Assembly: GCA_021732245.1 (NCBI GenBank)
Contig: JAKFVJ010000101.1
Span: 1 to 9,702, forward strand
Origin: Candidatus Obscuribacterales bacterium
GTDB lineage: Bacteria > Cyanobacteriota > Vampirovibrionia > Obscuribacterales > Obscuribacteraceae
DNA: 9,702 nucleotides
Direction of reading: 5' to 3'
Shown here: positions 1 to 5,898 of the stretch, piece by piece
How positions within the stretch are numbered: the stretch's first letter is position 1
Layout of the letters: every line of letters starts with the position of its first letter
Position numbers and translations under genes: made by a program
The notes under the pieces: model-generated
The model's database searches: none
Seen by the model: only the letters and a program-made list of their open reading frames with translations
What the model was told of the DNA's origin: nothing

Positions 1-26
1 GTTCTTTATTATTCGGAACTTTCCTT

Positions 27-59
27 CACTAAGTTCATCTGAACTAGACGAGCTTAGTG
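27..59. repeat. Nested inverted repeats upstream of the oxidoreductase gene
   Basis: CACTAAG at 27-33 is matched by CTTAGTG at 53-59. Inside this arm, AGTTC (32-36) and GAACT (41-45) can form a smaller stem with an ATCT loop. The two pairings overlap by a base or two, so they are partly exclusive alternatives. The element ends a few bases before the ribosome binding site of the gene at 76. It could be a leader hairpin or an operator for a dimeric regulator. There is no T-run, so it is not a good terminator. The arms are short and chance is possible. Confidence 0.3.
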
Positions 60-75
60 GATTTGGAGGTGGAAG

Positions 76-1191
76 ATGAAAAAGGCATCGGCTAAACAGG
101 TGCGTTACGCGGTAGTTGGTTTGGGACATATAGCCCAGGTGGCGGTACTACCTGCCTTTGAACACGCGAAGAAAAATTCAAAACTCGTAGCCTTTGTCTC
201 CGGTGACAAAAAGAAAGTTAAAGAACTTGCCAAACAGTTTAAAGTTGAAAGTAGTTGGTCGTATGAAGAATACGATGAGTGTTTGAAAAGCGGTGAAATC
301 GATGCCGTCTACATAGCTTTGCCCAACAGCATGCATAAGGACTTTGCAATACGAGCAGCAGAGGCTGGCATTCACGTACTGTGTGAAAAACCAATGGCTG
401 CTACCACAAGTGAATGTCAGGCTATGATTGCCTCGGCGGAAAAAAACGACATAAGGTTGATGATTGCTTATCGACTGCATTTTGAAGAGGCCAATATGAG
501 GGCTGTAACTGAAATTCAAAATGGTGTTATAGGCGAAGTAAGACTGATTAACTCCACTTTCTCCATGCAGGTGAAGACGGACAATATTCGTACCGAAGAT
601 GTGAAAGCCGCCGGACCTTTATTTGATATTGGTATTTATTGCATAAATGCAGCACGCTATTTGATGAGATCAGAGCCTTTGTCGGTCATGGCTATGGCCG
701 TAAGCAGAGATCAAAAACGCTTCAGTAAAATAAATGAAGCAGTCAGCGTTGCTATGAAATTTTCTGAGGAGCGCTTAGCCTCTTTTGTCTGTAGCTTCGG
801 CGCAAAAGACGTATCGAGAAACGAGATTGTCGGTACAAGCGGCAGAATTATATTGGAGCCGGCTTATGACTATTCAGTGCCGTTGAAAATTGTTATCGAG
901 ACAGACGATAGATTGATTAAACATCAATATCCTCGTCGTGATCAATTCGCTGCTGAACTGCTGAGTTTTTCGGATTGTGTTCTCAAAGGACGTGAGCCGG
1001 AACCTTCAGGCATCGAAGGATTGGCCGATCTGAGAATTATCGAGGCGATATTGAAGTCTGCCGAAAGCGGCAAGGAAATTAAACTGGACAAGATCAAGAA
1101 AACTAAGCGTCCGACTGAAAAGCAAGTGACGGTTCATCCTCCTGTTAAGAAGACCAGGTTGATAAAGGTGCAATCAGCAGGCCGTGAATGA
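76..1191 (+). CDS. Gfo/Idh/MocA family NAD(P)-dependent oxidoreductase (GFOR-like)
   Basis: A 371-residue cytoplasmic oxidoreductase, a typical length for the family. The family oxidises or reduces hydroxyl/keto groups on sugars, inositols and related polyols with NAD(P). The N-terminal Rossmann fold carries GLGHIA (15-20) as the dinucleotide-binding GxGxxA. CEKPMA (103-108) holds the catalytic-site Lys105 of the EKP motif. DIGIYCIN (184-191), with Asp184 and Tyr188, resembles the DxGxY active-site motif of glucose-fructose oxidoreductases. YRLHFEEANMRA (around 131-142) also fits that subgroup. No Tat or Sec signal is visible, unlike periplasmic Zymomonas GFOR. The last 30 or so residues are Lys/Arg-rich and look like an extra tail beyond the fold. 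The start is well set by GGAGGTGG just upstream. It ends convergently with the microprotein gene at 1269-1433, so it appears to be monocistronic or the last gene of an operon. The family call is firm; the substrate is unknown. Confidence 0.93.
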   Translation: MKKASAKQVRYAVVGLGHIAQVAVLPAFEHAKKNSKLVAFVSGDKKKVKELAKQFKVESSWSYEEYDECLKSGEIDAVYIALPNSMHKDFAIRAAEAGIHVLCEKPMAATTSECQAMIASAEKNDIRLMIAYRLHFEEANMRAVTEIQNGVIGEVRLINSTFSMQVKTDNIRTEDVKAAGPLFDIGIYCINAARYLMRSEPLSVMAMAVSRDQKRFSKINEAVSVAMKFSEERLASFVCSFGAKDVSRNEIVGTSGRIILEPAYDYSVPLKIVIETDDRLIKHQYPRRDQFAAELLSFSDCVLKGREPEPSGIEGLADLRIIEAILKSAESGKEIKLDKIKKTKRPTEKQVTVHPPVKKTRLIKVQSAGRE

Positions 1192-1196
1192 TTTTT

Positions 1197-1247
1197 GCGC
1201 CCCTTGGCGCGGGAAAGCGCAGGCTGCCCTATCCGGCCTGCGCTTTC
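1197..1247. terminator. Convergent-gene terminator hairpins
   Basis: GAAAGCGCAGGC (1213-1224) and GCCTGCGCTTTC (1236-1247) form a perfect 12-bp stem with an 11-nt loop. On the plus strand it is followed by a pyrimidine tract (TTTCC). A second small stem, GCGCC (1197-1201) with GGCGC (1206-1210), sits just upstream. The hairpins lie between the ends of two convergent genes: 6 nt after the oxidoreductase stop and about 21 nt beyond the microprotein stop. They most likely serve both, although neither strand has a strong U-run. Confidence 0.65.
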
Positions 1248-1268
1248 TTTCCTTCAAAAAACTGAGGA

Positions 1269-1433
1269 CTACTCTTCTTCCTCCTCCTGTTCTTTGCGCT
1301 TGCCCTGCCCGGCTTGTCCTTGCTTTTGGCCTTGTTGGCCTTTGTTTTGTTGTGCTTGGAATTTCTGTTCTTGTTGTTCTTTATTGCATTGATCGTCTTG
1401 ATTGCATTGTTTTTGTTCTTTGTCTTTTTCCAT
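1269..1433 (-). CDS. Gln/Lys/Glu-rich 54-residue microprotein (hypothetical)
   Basis: The minus strand encodes a 54-residue, extremely hydrophilic protein. It starts MEKDKEQKQCNQDDQCNKEQ, continues with a Gln/Gly/Lys region (KGQQGQKQGQAGQG, 31-44) and ends with a KRKEQ plus five-Glu tail. The start has a good ribosome binding site on the minus strand (AGGAG, 8 nt before ATG). Two cysteines, C10 and C16, sit in similar QCN contexts. There is no membrane segment, signal peptide or recognisable domain, so it should be soluble and largely disordered. Codons are coherent, with CAA/CAG Gln and GAA/GAG Glu alternating as in a translated gene rather than a simple DNA repeat. The overlapping plus-strand frames would give implausible Leu/Phe/Cys-rich peptides, which is the shadow expected from a Gln/Lys/Glu gene. 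A terminator hairpin follows the stop. Function is unknown; low-complexity hydrophilic stress proteins or a chaperone-like role are speculation. Confidence 0.7.
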   Translation of the reverse strand: MEKDKEQKQCNQDDQCNKEQQEQKFQAQQNKGQQGQKQGQAGQGKRKEQEEEEE

Positions 1434-1777
1434 GGTGCGTACTCCTACATATACGGAATGGATTCATCGAAACTGGAATGGGAAGCTTTAAATGGTGAGT
1501 AGAGTTTCCCTTATCTATGTGCAAGAAGATAAGTGCGGTGGCAGTAAGGTTCCAAATCAAGCATTTTGCAGACAGCGAAAACCTGGCAATATTTACGCAA
1601 GTACATCAACTGATACGTAACTTCATAGAGTGAAAACGGAACTGCGGCAAATGTTGCGTTTTAGAAACAATGTCAGTGCCTAACTTAAGTCTAATTGGAA
1701 CTTTTATAGCCAATGGTAAATCTTACGTGTTGGCAGAAATGCCCTATCGCAAGCACCTTGTTTGTGGAGGAGGAACC
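1434..1777. other. Intergenic region between divergent small genes
   Basis: About 340 bases separate the divergent starts of the microprotein (-) and the secreted helical protein (+), so the promoters of both should lie here. No convincing -35/-10 pair was identified. A weak 7-bp inverted repeat, CTTATCT (1510-1516) with AGATAAG (1527-1533), is present. An open frame runs in from 1670 into the gene at 1778, but its first 36 residues have no ribosome binding site and look non-coding. No RNA gene was recognised. Confidence 0.5.
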
Positions 1778-2107
1778 ATGAAACGATTGTATCCAGTACT
1801 ACTTGTAGCGGGCGCCTTGTTGATACAGGACCTAACTGTCTCTGTCGATGCTAAGAAATTTACTGTAAGTTCTAGGCAAACGACTCTGATGGCTAAAATT
1901 GATCGTGCTCAACGCACTAACGAGTTGACGCTCAAAGAAGCCAATGACTTGCGCGATAAGATTTGCGATATACAGCTTAAGGAAGACGCCATGAAGGAAG
2001 TGAATGGCGGCAAACTTAGCTATGCCAATATCACCGAGCTGGAAAAGGACCTGAACAAGGTTAGCAATAAATTGCACAAGAAGCAGCTCAGTAAACGGAT
2101 TGACTAA
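1778..2107 (+). CDS. Small secreted helical protein of unknown function
   Basis: A 109-residue exported protein. The start at 1778 is chosen because GGAGGAGGAA lies just before ATG and because the product then begins with a classic signal peptide: MKRL, a hydrophobic stretch (residues 6-17), and likely cleavage after VDA near residue 25. The longer in-frame start at 1670 would bury that signal. The mature part (about 35-105) is charged and predicted helical. It has an 'IDRAQRTNELTLKEANDLRDKI' type segment (41-62) followed by 'GGKLSYANITELEKDLNKV', which looks like two helix-turn-helix hairpins in tandem. Each begins with an 'LT/LS' N-cap and an acidic-hydrophobic helix. I recall similar short exported proteins with 'LTxxEAxxLR' motifs in cyanobacteria-related and other environmental bacteria, with no assigned function. 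A single Cys63 is present. It is probably periplasmic or extracellular. It ends at a strong shared terminator. Confidence 0.8.
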   Translation: MKRLYPVLLVAGALLIQDLTVSVDAKKFTVSSRQTTLMAKIDRAQRTNELTLKEANDLRDKICDIQLKEDAMKEVNGGKLSYANITELEKDLNKVSNKLHKKQLSKRID

Positions 2108-2125
2108 GTTCATATAGATGTGCAG

Positions 2126-2166
2126 AAAAGTAGCTCCAGGAAGCTCAACTTCCTGGAGCTACTTTT
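2126..2166. terminator. 18-bp bidirectional intrinsic terminator
   Basis: The arms at 2126-2143 (AAAAGTAGCTCCAGGAAG) and 2149-2166 are perfect reverse complements with a 5-nt CTCAA loop. Each strand reads a GC-rich core followed by a TTTT tract. It lies between the ends of the convergent genes at 1778-2107 (+) and 2192-2401 (-), so it should terminate both. Confidence 0.92.
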
Positions 2167-2191
2167 AGTGGTGCACTAGGATATATGACTC

Positions 2192-2401
2192 CTAGGCTGC
2201 TTTATCAAATCTATCGTACAAGTTATCTATTTCCTTTTTCGCTTGCTCTTTCGAAAGACCATAATATTGCTGCATTTTGCCAACAAGTTGGTCGACTTCA
2301 CCGTTGATTACTTGTAGGTCGTCATCAGTGATTTTCCCAAATTGCTCTTTGACTTTGCCTTTGAACTCGTTCCAGTGGCCTTTCAGTTGATCTGTATTCA
2401 T
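2192..2401 (-). CDS. CsbD family stress-response protein
   Basis: A 69-residue small hydrophilic helical protein that matches the CsbD/YjbJ family closely along its full length. It opens MNTDQLKGHWNEFKGKVKEQ, followed by GKITDDDL (22-29), GEVDQLVGK (34-42) and YGLSKEQAKKEID (47-59). Family members are induced by general stress (sigma-B in Bacillus; RpoS-type stress in enterobacteria), but their biochemical role is unknown. The start has AAGGAGA upstream. That ribosome binding site directly follows the stop of the CBS-domain gene, with 16 nt between the two reading frames, so the pair is almost certainly co-transcribed. It lies downstream of the CBS gene and upstream of the bidirectional terminator at 2126-2166. 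The family assignment is very secure. Confidence 0.95.
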   Translation of the reverse strand: MNTDQLKGHWNEFKGKVKEQFGKITDDDLQVINGEVDQLVGKMQQYYGLSKEQAKKEIDNLYDRFDKAA

Positions 2402-2417
2402 AATGGTCTCTCCTTCT

Positions 2418-2843
2418 TTATGGCTCTGAAATATGCTTTAAGGTTTCGCCAACTTTTGCCGGCGATTCGGTGTTGAGGGCAATATCTTTTGTGGAAACAA
2501 TTCCAGCAATATGATTTTCCTTGTCAATTACTGGAATTCGGCGAATTTGCCGTTCGTTCATCAAAGCAAATATCTTTGTGACATCATCTTCGGGTGAACA
2601 AGCGACGATGTCTGCAGACATGCATTCTTCAAGACGCAGAGCTGTGGGGTCCTTGCCTCCGGCAATAACACTCATGCATAGGTCGCGATCGGTAACCACT
2701 CCGACCAAATGCTTATCTTGCTCGTTGTCCACTACAGGCACAATGCCAACATCCAGCTCCAGCATTAAATTGGCAGCTTTATGAGCTGTTGCTGATTTCT
2801 CGCAACAACAAGGATCCATAGTCATAACATCTTTCACTTTCAT
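2418..2843 (-). CDS. Tandem CBS-domain protein
   Basis: A 141-residue cytoplasmic protein made of two CBS domains (a Bateman module) and nothing else. CBS1 is about residues 2-60 (KVKDVMTMDP, then VVTDRDL at 49-55). CBS2 is about 72-125 (EECMSADIV, then RRIPVIDKEN and IVSTKD at 115-120). The TDRD (51-54) and STKD (117-120) segments carry the Asp residues that usually contact the ribose of adenosine ligands (AMP, ATP, SAM, NADH) in this family. Three consecutive cysteines (12-14) follow MTMDP; one or two are common there, three is more than usual. Stand-alone CBS pairs are typically energy or stress sensors whose partner is encoded elsewhere. The start has TGAGGTT upstream. It leads the CBS-CsbD operon, divergent from the membrane protein gene at 2998. 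Confidence 0.92.
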   Translation of the reverse strand: MKVKDVMTMDPCCCEKSATAHKAANLMLELDVGIVPVVDNEQDKHLVGVVTDRDLCMSVIAGGKDPTALRLEECMSADIVACSPEDDVTKIFALMNERQIRRIPVIDKENHIAGIVSTKDIALNTESPAKVGETLKHISEP

Positions 2844-2997
2844 AGGTAGAACCTCAAGTGCATACCACCGGAGACAAGATACCGATTGGGCAGGGAAGTT
2901 CCGCCATTTTGTTCTATGTTTTTTTATATTGCTTTGAAGTTTGGGGAACTCAGAGCATGGATTTGCATCTGGCCGTAAGACTGACTAGAGGTGACAA

Positions 2998-3510
2998 ATG
3001 ACTGTCAAGTCTGCCGAATCCAGGCTCTGCTACCTGTCCCGCCCAAGATGGCGGCGACCTGCCTTTATGCCGACGCTTTTCTTTTTGGCAGCCAGTTGGT
3101 CCTTCAATATACTTCTTTTGATTAGCGTGATTAGCGCATTATCGTCTGGCACTCAGCATCCGGCAGTACTCTGGCTGGTGCTAGTTGTTTCACTTTTGGT
3201 TGTTGGCTATTTAACAGTATTCACGAAGAAATATTCAGACGATCTTTCGCGACAATATGAATTTGAGCTGTCCGACAAAGAGGTTGTTTTGCGTATAGAT
3301 GATCGCGTTTCCGGCAGGCGCCTGTTTGCCCATATGCCTTTTGGGGACATGTCGTTTGTTGAACATTACACGCCAAGGGACAATGCGTCGCTAGTCTTTC
3401 ATGGATTGGACAACCGGATTATCGAAGTGCCTGTTTGGTCTATGACGGAAGATATTTCACCTATTTTGGAATTTTTAAAAGAAAAGCGGATTCAAGTCGT
3501 TCAGCTATAA
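2998..3510 (+). CDS. Two-TM membrane protein with a cytoplasmic beta-rich domain (hypothetical)
   Basis: A 170-residue protein. A basic N-terminus (RPRWRRP, 15-21) precedes two hydrophobic segments at about 24-48 and 56-75, joined by a short polar loop (SSGTQHP). The second is followed by KK, giving an N-in/C-in topology. The remaining 90 or so residues (YEFELSDKEVVLRID, then LVFHGLDNRIIEVPV and a final helix, ISPILEFLKEKR) look like a compact beta-sheet domain capped by a helix. This resembles the architecture of bacterial PH-like or DUF2244-type membrane proteins, but I cannot assign a family. The start has GAGGTGA upstream. Only 16 nt separate its stop from the Rieske-FAD oxidoreductase ATG, so the two are probably co-transcribed. 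It could anchor or regulate that enzyme, but this is inference from position only. Confidence 0.78.
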   Translation: MTVKSAESRLCYLSRPRWRRPAFMPTLFFLAASWSFNILLLISVISALSSGTQHPAVLWLVLVVSLLVVGYLTVFTKKYSDDLSRQYEFELSDKEVVLRIDDRVSGRRLFAHMPFGDMSFVEHYTPRDNASLVFHGLDNRIIEVPVWSMTEDISPILEFLKEKRIQVVQL

Positions 3511-3526
3511 CTGGAGGAAAGAAAAT

Positions 3527-5077
3527 ATGGATGATACTGGACACTCCGGCAAAACGAAATCCTATTGGATGGCTTCAGAAACCGTCCGCATGTTTCCTCA
3601 AATTACCAGGGATATCAATCTTGTCGACGTGTGCGTCGTGGGTGCCGGCATCACTGGATTAACGACAGCATTTCTTTTACTCCGAGAAGGTAAAAGTGTC
3701 GTGGTTATTGATGATGGACCGATAGCCGGCGGTGAAACCGAACGTACAACGGCACACATCACAAATGTGATCGATGATCGTTTTTGTGAAATTGAGCGAA
3801 TTCATGGTGCATTCAATACAAAGTTGGCAGCCCATAGCCAGACAGCCGCAGTCAATCAAATTGAAAAGATAGTCAATGAACTACAAATAGATTGTGATTA
3901 TGAAAGACTAGATGGATATTTATTCCTGGGCGAAAAGTCTGATAAGGGTCTATTGGAAAAGGAACTGAATACAATTAACAAATTGCAGCTGTTGGACGCT
4001 GAGCTTGTTCACCAATTGCCGTTTGGTCTGGAAGTGGAGGCATTGAGATTTCCCCGGCAGGCGCAATTTCATGTGCTCAAGTACTTGAATGGATTGTGTG
4101 ATGCAATAGAAAGCATGGGCGGCAGCATTTTTTCTTATGAACACGTTGAGTCAATTAATGATGGCGATGTCGTAACTATAGCCACCAGAAATGGCAAGAC
4201 AGTAAATGCGAAGTTTGTCGTCATTGCAACAAATAGCCCTGTCACCGATCGCGTACGAGTGCACACTAAGCAGGCAGCATATCGCACGTATGCTGTTGGC
4301 GCTCCGATTGCCAAAGGTACTCTTGCGCCTGCTCTTTATTGGGACACGGACGAGCCTTATCACTATGTACGTATTTCGCCTGTTTCAGATGAGCTAGATA
4401 TGCTCATTGTCGGTGGTGAAGATCATCGCACAGGAGAAGCTAACGATGCCGAAGAACGATTCAAGAATTTGGAGGAATGGATAGAGCGCAGGTTGTCTCT
4501 AAAGGTTGATTGTGAATTCCGTTGGTCTGGACAAGTCTATGAACCTGTTGACGGACTGGGCTTCATCGGACGCGATCCGGCACATGGAGAAAACGTATTT
4601 ATATCAACTGGTGATTCAGGCATGGGAATGACTCACGGAACACTCTCGGGAATGCTTCTGACTGATTTGATTTGTGGACGAGAAAATCCGTGGAAGGATT
4701 TATATGATCCATCAAGAAAACCGTTGGGTGCTGCTGTTGAATTTATGAAAGAAAATGTCAACACAGTCTTGCAGTACGGAAGGAAACTAGGAAAATCCGA
4801 TACTGCCGGCATTGACAAAATTCCTGCTGGTGAAGGTGCGGTAATTCGTATTAATGGAAAACAAGTTGCAGTGTACAAAGACAAAGATGGCAATACCCAT
4901 AAATTATCCGCCACATGTCCGCATTTAGGCGCCACCGTTTGCTGGAACAAGTGTGAGAAAAGTTGGGACTGTCCTGCTCACGGTTCGCGCTTTGATGCAG
5001 AAGGTCATGTAGTCAACGGACCGGCTAACGGTAATCTCGACACCGAAAGAGACGAACCGGAAACGCGCATTGCCTAA
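3527..5077 (+). CDS. FAD-dependent oxidoreductase with C-terminal Rieske [2Fe-2S] domain
   Basis: A 516-residue two-domain redox protein of the YhfW-like group. The DAO-type FAD domain (about 33-420) starts with VVGAGITG (37-44, GxGxxG) and ends beta-2 with IDD (61-63). GGETERTTAH (68-77) is the group's flavin-contact motif. The late FAD motif is GDSGMGMTHGT, followed by NPW and LYDP. The Rieske domain is about 440-510, with cluster ligands C464-P-H466 and C482-P-A-H485 (CxH-x15-CxxH). The two positions that form the stabilising disulfide in high-potential Rieske proteins are Ala here (A469, A484), while other cysteines occur at 472 and 476. The substrate is unknown; the family is thought to oxidise amine or hydroxy acid substrates and pass electrons to the [2Fe-2S] centre. 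No signal peptide is seen, so it is probably cytoplasmic. GGAGG lies before ATG. It is second in an operon with the membrane protein at 2998. Confidence 0.93.
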   Translation: MDDTGHSGKTKSYWMASETVRMFPQITRDINLVDVCVVGAGITGLTTAFLLLREGKSVVVIDDGPIAGGETERTTAHITNVIDDRFCEIERIHGAFNTKLAAHSQTAAVNQIEKIVNELQIDCDYERLDGYLFLGEKSDKGLLEKELNTINKLQLLDAELVHQLPFGLEVEALRFPRQAQFHVLKYLNGLCDAIESMGGSIFSYEHVESINDGDVVTIATRNGKTVNAKFVVIATNSPVTDRVRVHTKQAAYRTYAVGAPIAKGTLAPALYWDTDEPYHYVRISPVSDELDMLIVGGEDHRTGEANDAEERFKNLEEWIERRLSLKVDCEFRWSGQVYEPVDGLGFIGRDPAHGENVFISTGDSGMGMTHGTLSGMLLTDLICGRENPWKDLYDPSRKPLGAAVEFMKENVNTVLQYGRKLGKSDTAGIDKIPAGEGAVIRINGKQVAVYKDKDGNTHKLSATCPHLGATVCWNKCEKSWDCPAHGSRFDAEGHVVNGPANGNLDTERDEPETRIA

Positions 5078-5090
5078 TTCGATTTCGTAG

Positions 5091-5109
5091 GGGCGCATTG
5101 CATGCGCCC
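5091..5109. repeat. GGGCGCAT palindrome, possible dispersed intergenic repeat
   Basis: GGGCGCAT (5091-5098), a 3-nt TGC loop, and ATGCGCCC (5102-5109) form a perfect 8-bp GC-rich stem 13 nt after the oxidoreductase stop. A preceding GTAG makes the sequence resemble the 'TAGGGGCG...CGCCC' palindromes that recur between genes in many bacterial genomes. There is no U-run. It may end or protect the 3' end of the plus-strand mRNA. Repetition elsewhere in the genome is a guess. Confidence 0.5.
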
Positions 5110-5136
5110 GCCTTCGTCAATTCTCGACCCATAAAA

Positions 5137-5173
5137 TTCAGCCGTCCTATTCCCGAAAGAAAGGACGGCTGAA
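5137..5173 (-). terminator. Intrinsic terminator on the minus strand
   Basis: TTCAGCCGTCCT (5137-5148) pairs perfectly with AGGACGGCTGAA (5162-5173) across a 13-nt loop. Read on the minus strand the stem is followed by TTTTAT, as in an intrinsic terminator. On the plus strand it is followed by GTGCGG, so it fits minus-strand transcription coming from the Dabb gene about 150 nt away. It may also add 3'-end structure to the plus-strand message of the FAD-Rieske gene. Confidence 0.6.
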
Positions 5174-5274
5174 GTGCGGCGGCGTATAAAACTTTTTTGC
5201 TTAGGAGCAGGTCACTTAATTTAGCAGTCGTTGGGCGTCGCATTTACTTTGGCTGCTTTATGGACACTAAGATG

Positions 5275-5306
5275 TTTGACCAGGGGTATAGTTCCCCCTG
5301 GTCAAA
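5275..5306. repeat. 12-bp hairpin in the 3' region of the Dabb gene
   Basis: TTTGACCAGGGG (5275-5286) pairs with CCCCTGGTCAAA (5295-5306) across an 8-nt loop. It begins 16 nt past the Dabb stop codon on the minus strand. Neither strand continues with a T-run beyond the stem, so it is not a textbook intrinsic terminator. Together with the hairpins at 5091-5109 and 5137-5173 it leaves this 245-nt spacer unusually structured. No ORF in the spacer looks real. Confidence 0.55.
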
Positions 5307-5322
5307 AACCTTTAGGTCTTGT

Positions 5323-5751
5323 TTATTTTTTGTTTGGCGCAGTCGTCAAAATGTCGATGACGAAAATATCGTCCAATAGCGGTTTGGCAAATGCCAGAAA
5401 GTTTTTGTGCACGGGATGCACTAAGTAGTTATCACGATCTTTTTCGTTGGCAAAGGTCAGCAAGAAACCATGCGTAAAACCTTTGTTCTTATGCTCGACA
5501 CTTACATCAGGTCCAAACTCCATGGCGTAGATTTCCGGAATACCTGTCTTCATGTCCTTAAATGCGGACAAAACTTGTTGAACTTGTTCAGGTGTCGTTG
5601 TCTCTTTGAACTTGACGGAGACCATGTGACGAACGAATTGAGTGCTGGCGGTCTTGGACGTAGCGGGCAGACCGTACACGACCGCTAAAACGGCAAACAG
5701 CGCCAGGAGCATTCCCATTACTCGAGTTGGCTTAAGTATTGCGAATTTCAT
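5323..5751 (-). CDS. Exported Dabb (stress-responsive A/B barrel) domain protein
   Basis: A 142-residue protein from the start at 5751, which has GGAGGAAGC directly upstream on the minus strand. The longer open frame to 5841 lacks such a site and would place residues before an evident signal sequence. Residues 1-30 look like a signal peptide or anchor: a basic MKFAILKPTR, then VMGMLLALFAVLAVV. Residues 39-135 form a Dabb domain: FVRHMVSVKFKE, helix TPEQVQQVLSAFKDMKTGIP, FGPDVSVEHKNKGFTHGF, then DRDNYLVHPVHKNF. These carry the family's typical His42, His94, His112 and His115. Dabb proteins are dimeric alpha+beta barrels, some stress-induced in plants and some acting as cyclases or decarboxylases. 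The function here is unknown, and export points to a periplasmic role. It is convergent with the FAD-Rieske operon. Confidence 0.92.
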   Translation of the reverse strand: MKFAILKPTRVMGMLLALFAVLAVVYGLPATSKTASTQFVRHMVSVKFKETTTPEQVQQVLSAFKDMKTGIPEIYAMEFGPDVSVEHKNKGFTHGFLLTFANEKDRDNYLVHPVHKNFLAFAKPLLDDIFVIDILTTAPNKK

Positions 5752-5829
5752 GCTTCCTCCAATAATTCTGAACTTATCAGCCCTATATTTTCCCATGCTG
5801 GCGGCTATTTCGGGATTTGTTAAAATCGC

Positions 5830-5857
5830 TTGACAATTCATTAAGCGGTGCTAATAT
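5830..5857 (+). promoter_or_regulatory. Sigma70-type promoter of the TadG-like gene
   Basis: A perfect -35 box TTGACA (5830-5835) is followed after 16 bp by TAATAT (5852-5857), close to the TATAAT consensus. Transcription should start near 5864, about 100 nt before the ATG at 5965. This is the only strong consensus promoter I could pick out by eye in the window. Confidence 0.78.
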
Positions 5858-5898
5858 TGACCGGTACTGTTTACTAACTCTCGCAAAGTTACCCCAGT

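Noticed and set aside
1184..1502. Plus-strand Leu/Phe/Cys-rich ORFs that look like small membrane proteins
   Set aside because: They are three overlapping frames opposite the Gln/Lys/Glu-rich minus-strand microprotein. CAA/AAA/GAA codons read backwards give Leu/Phe, and none has a good ribosome binding site.
1670..1777. N-terminal extension of the secreted helical protein
   Set aside because: No ribosome binding site at 1670, and the start at 1778 has GGAGGAGGAA and a proper signal peptide.
2844..2997. Divergent promoters between the CBS and membrane-protein genes
   Set aside because: An AT-rich tract (TTTTTTTATATT) near 2919-2930 is suggestive, but no -35/-10 pair with acceptable spacing was found on either strand.
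5025..5243. Minus-strand 72-residue ORF across the hairpin spacer
   Set aside because: It overlaps the Rieske coding end and two hairpins, and shows no domain or signal.
5752..5841. Upstream start of the Dabb protein
   Set aside because: The start at 5751 has a perfect ribosome binding site and begins the signal peptide; the extension also overlaps the divergent promoter.
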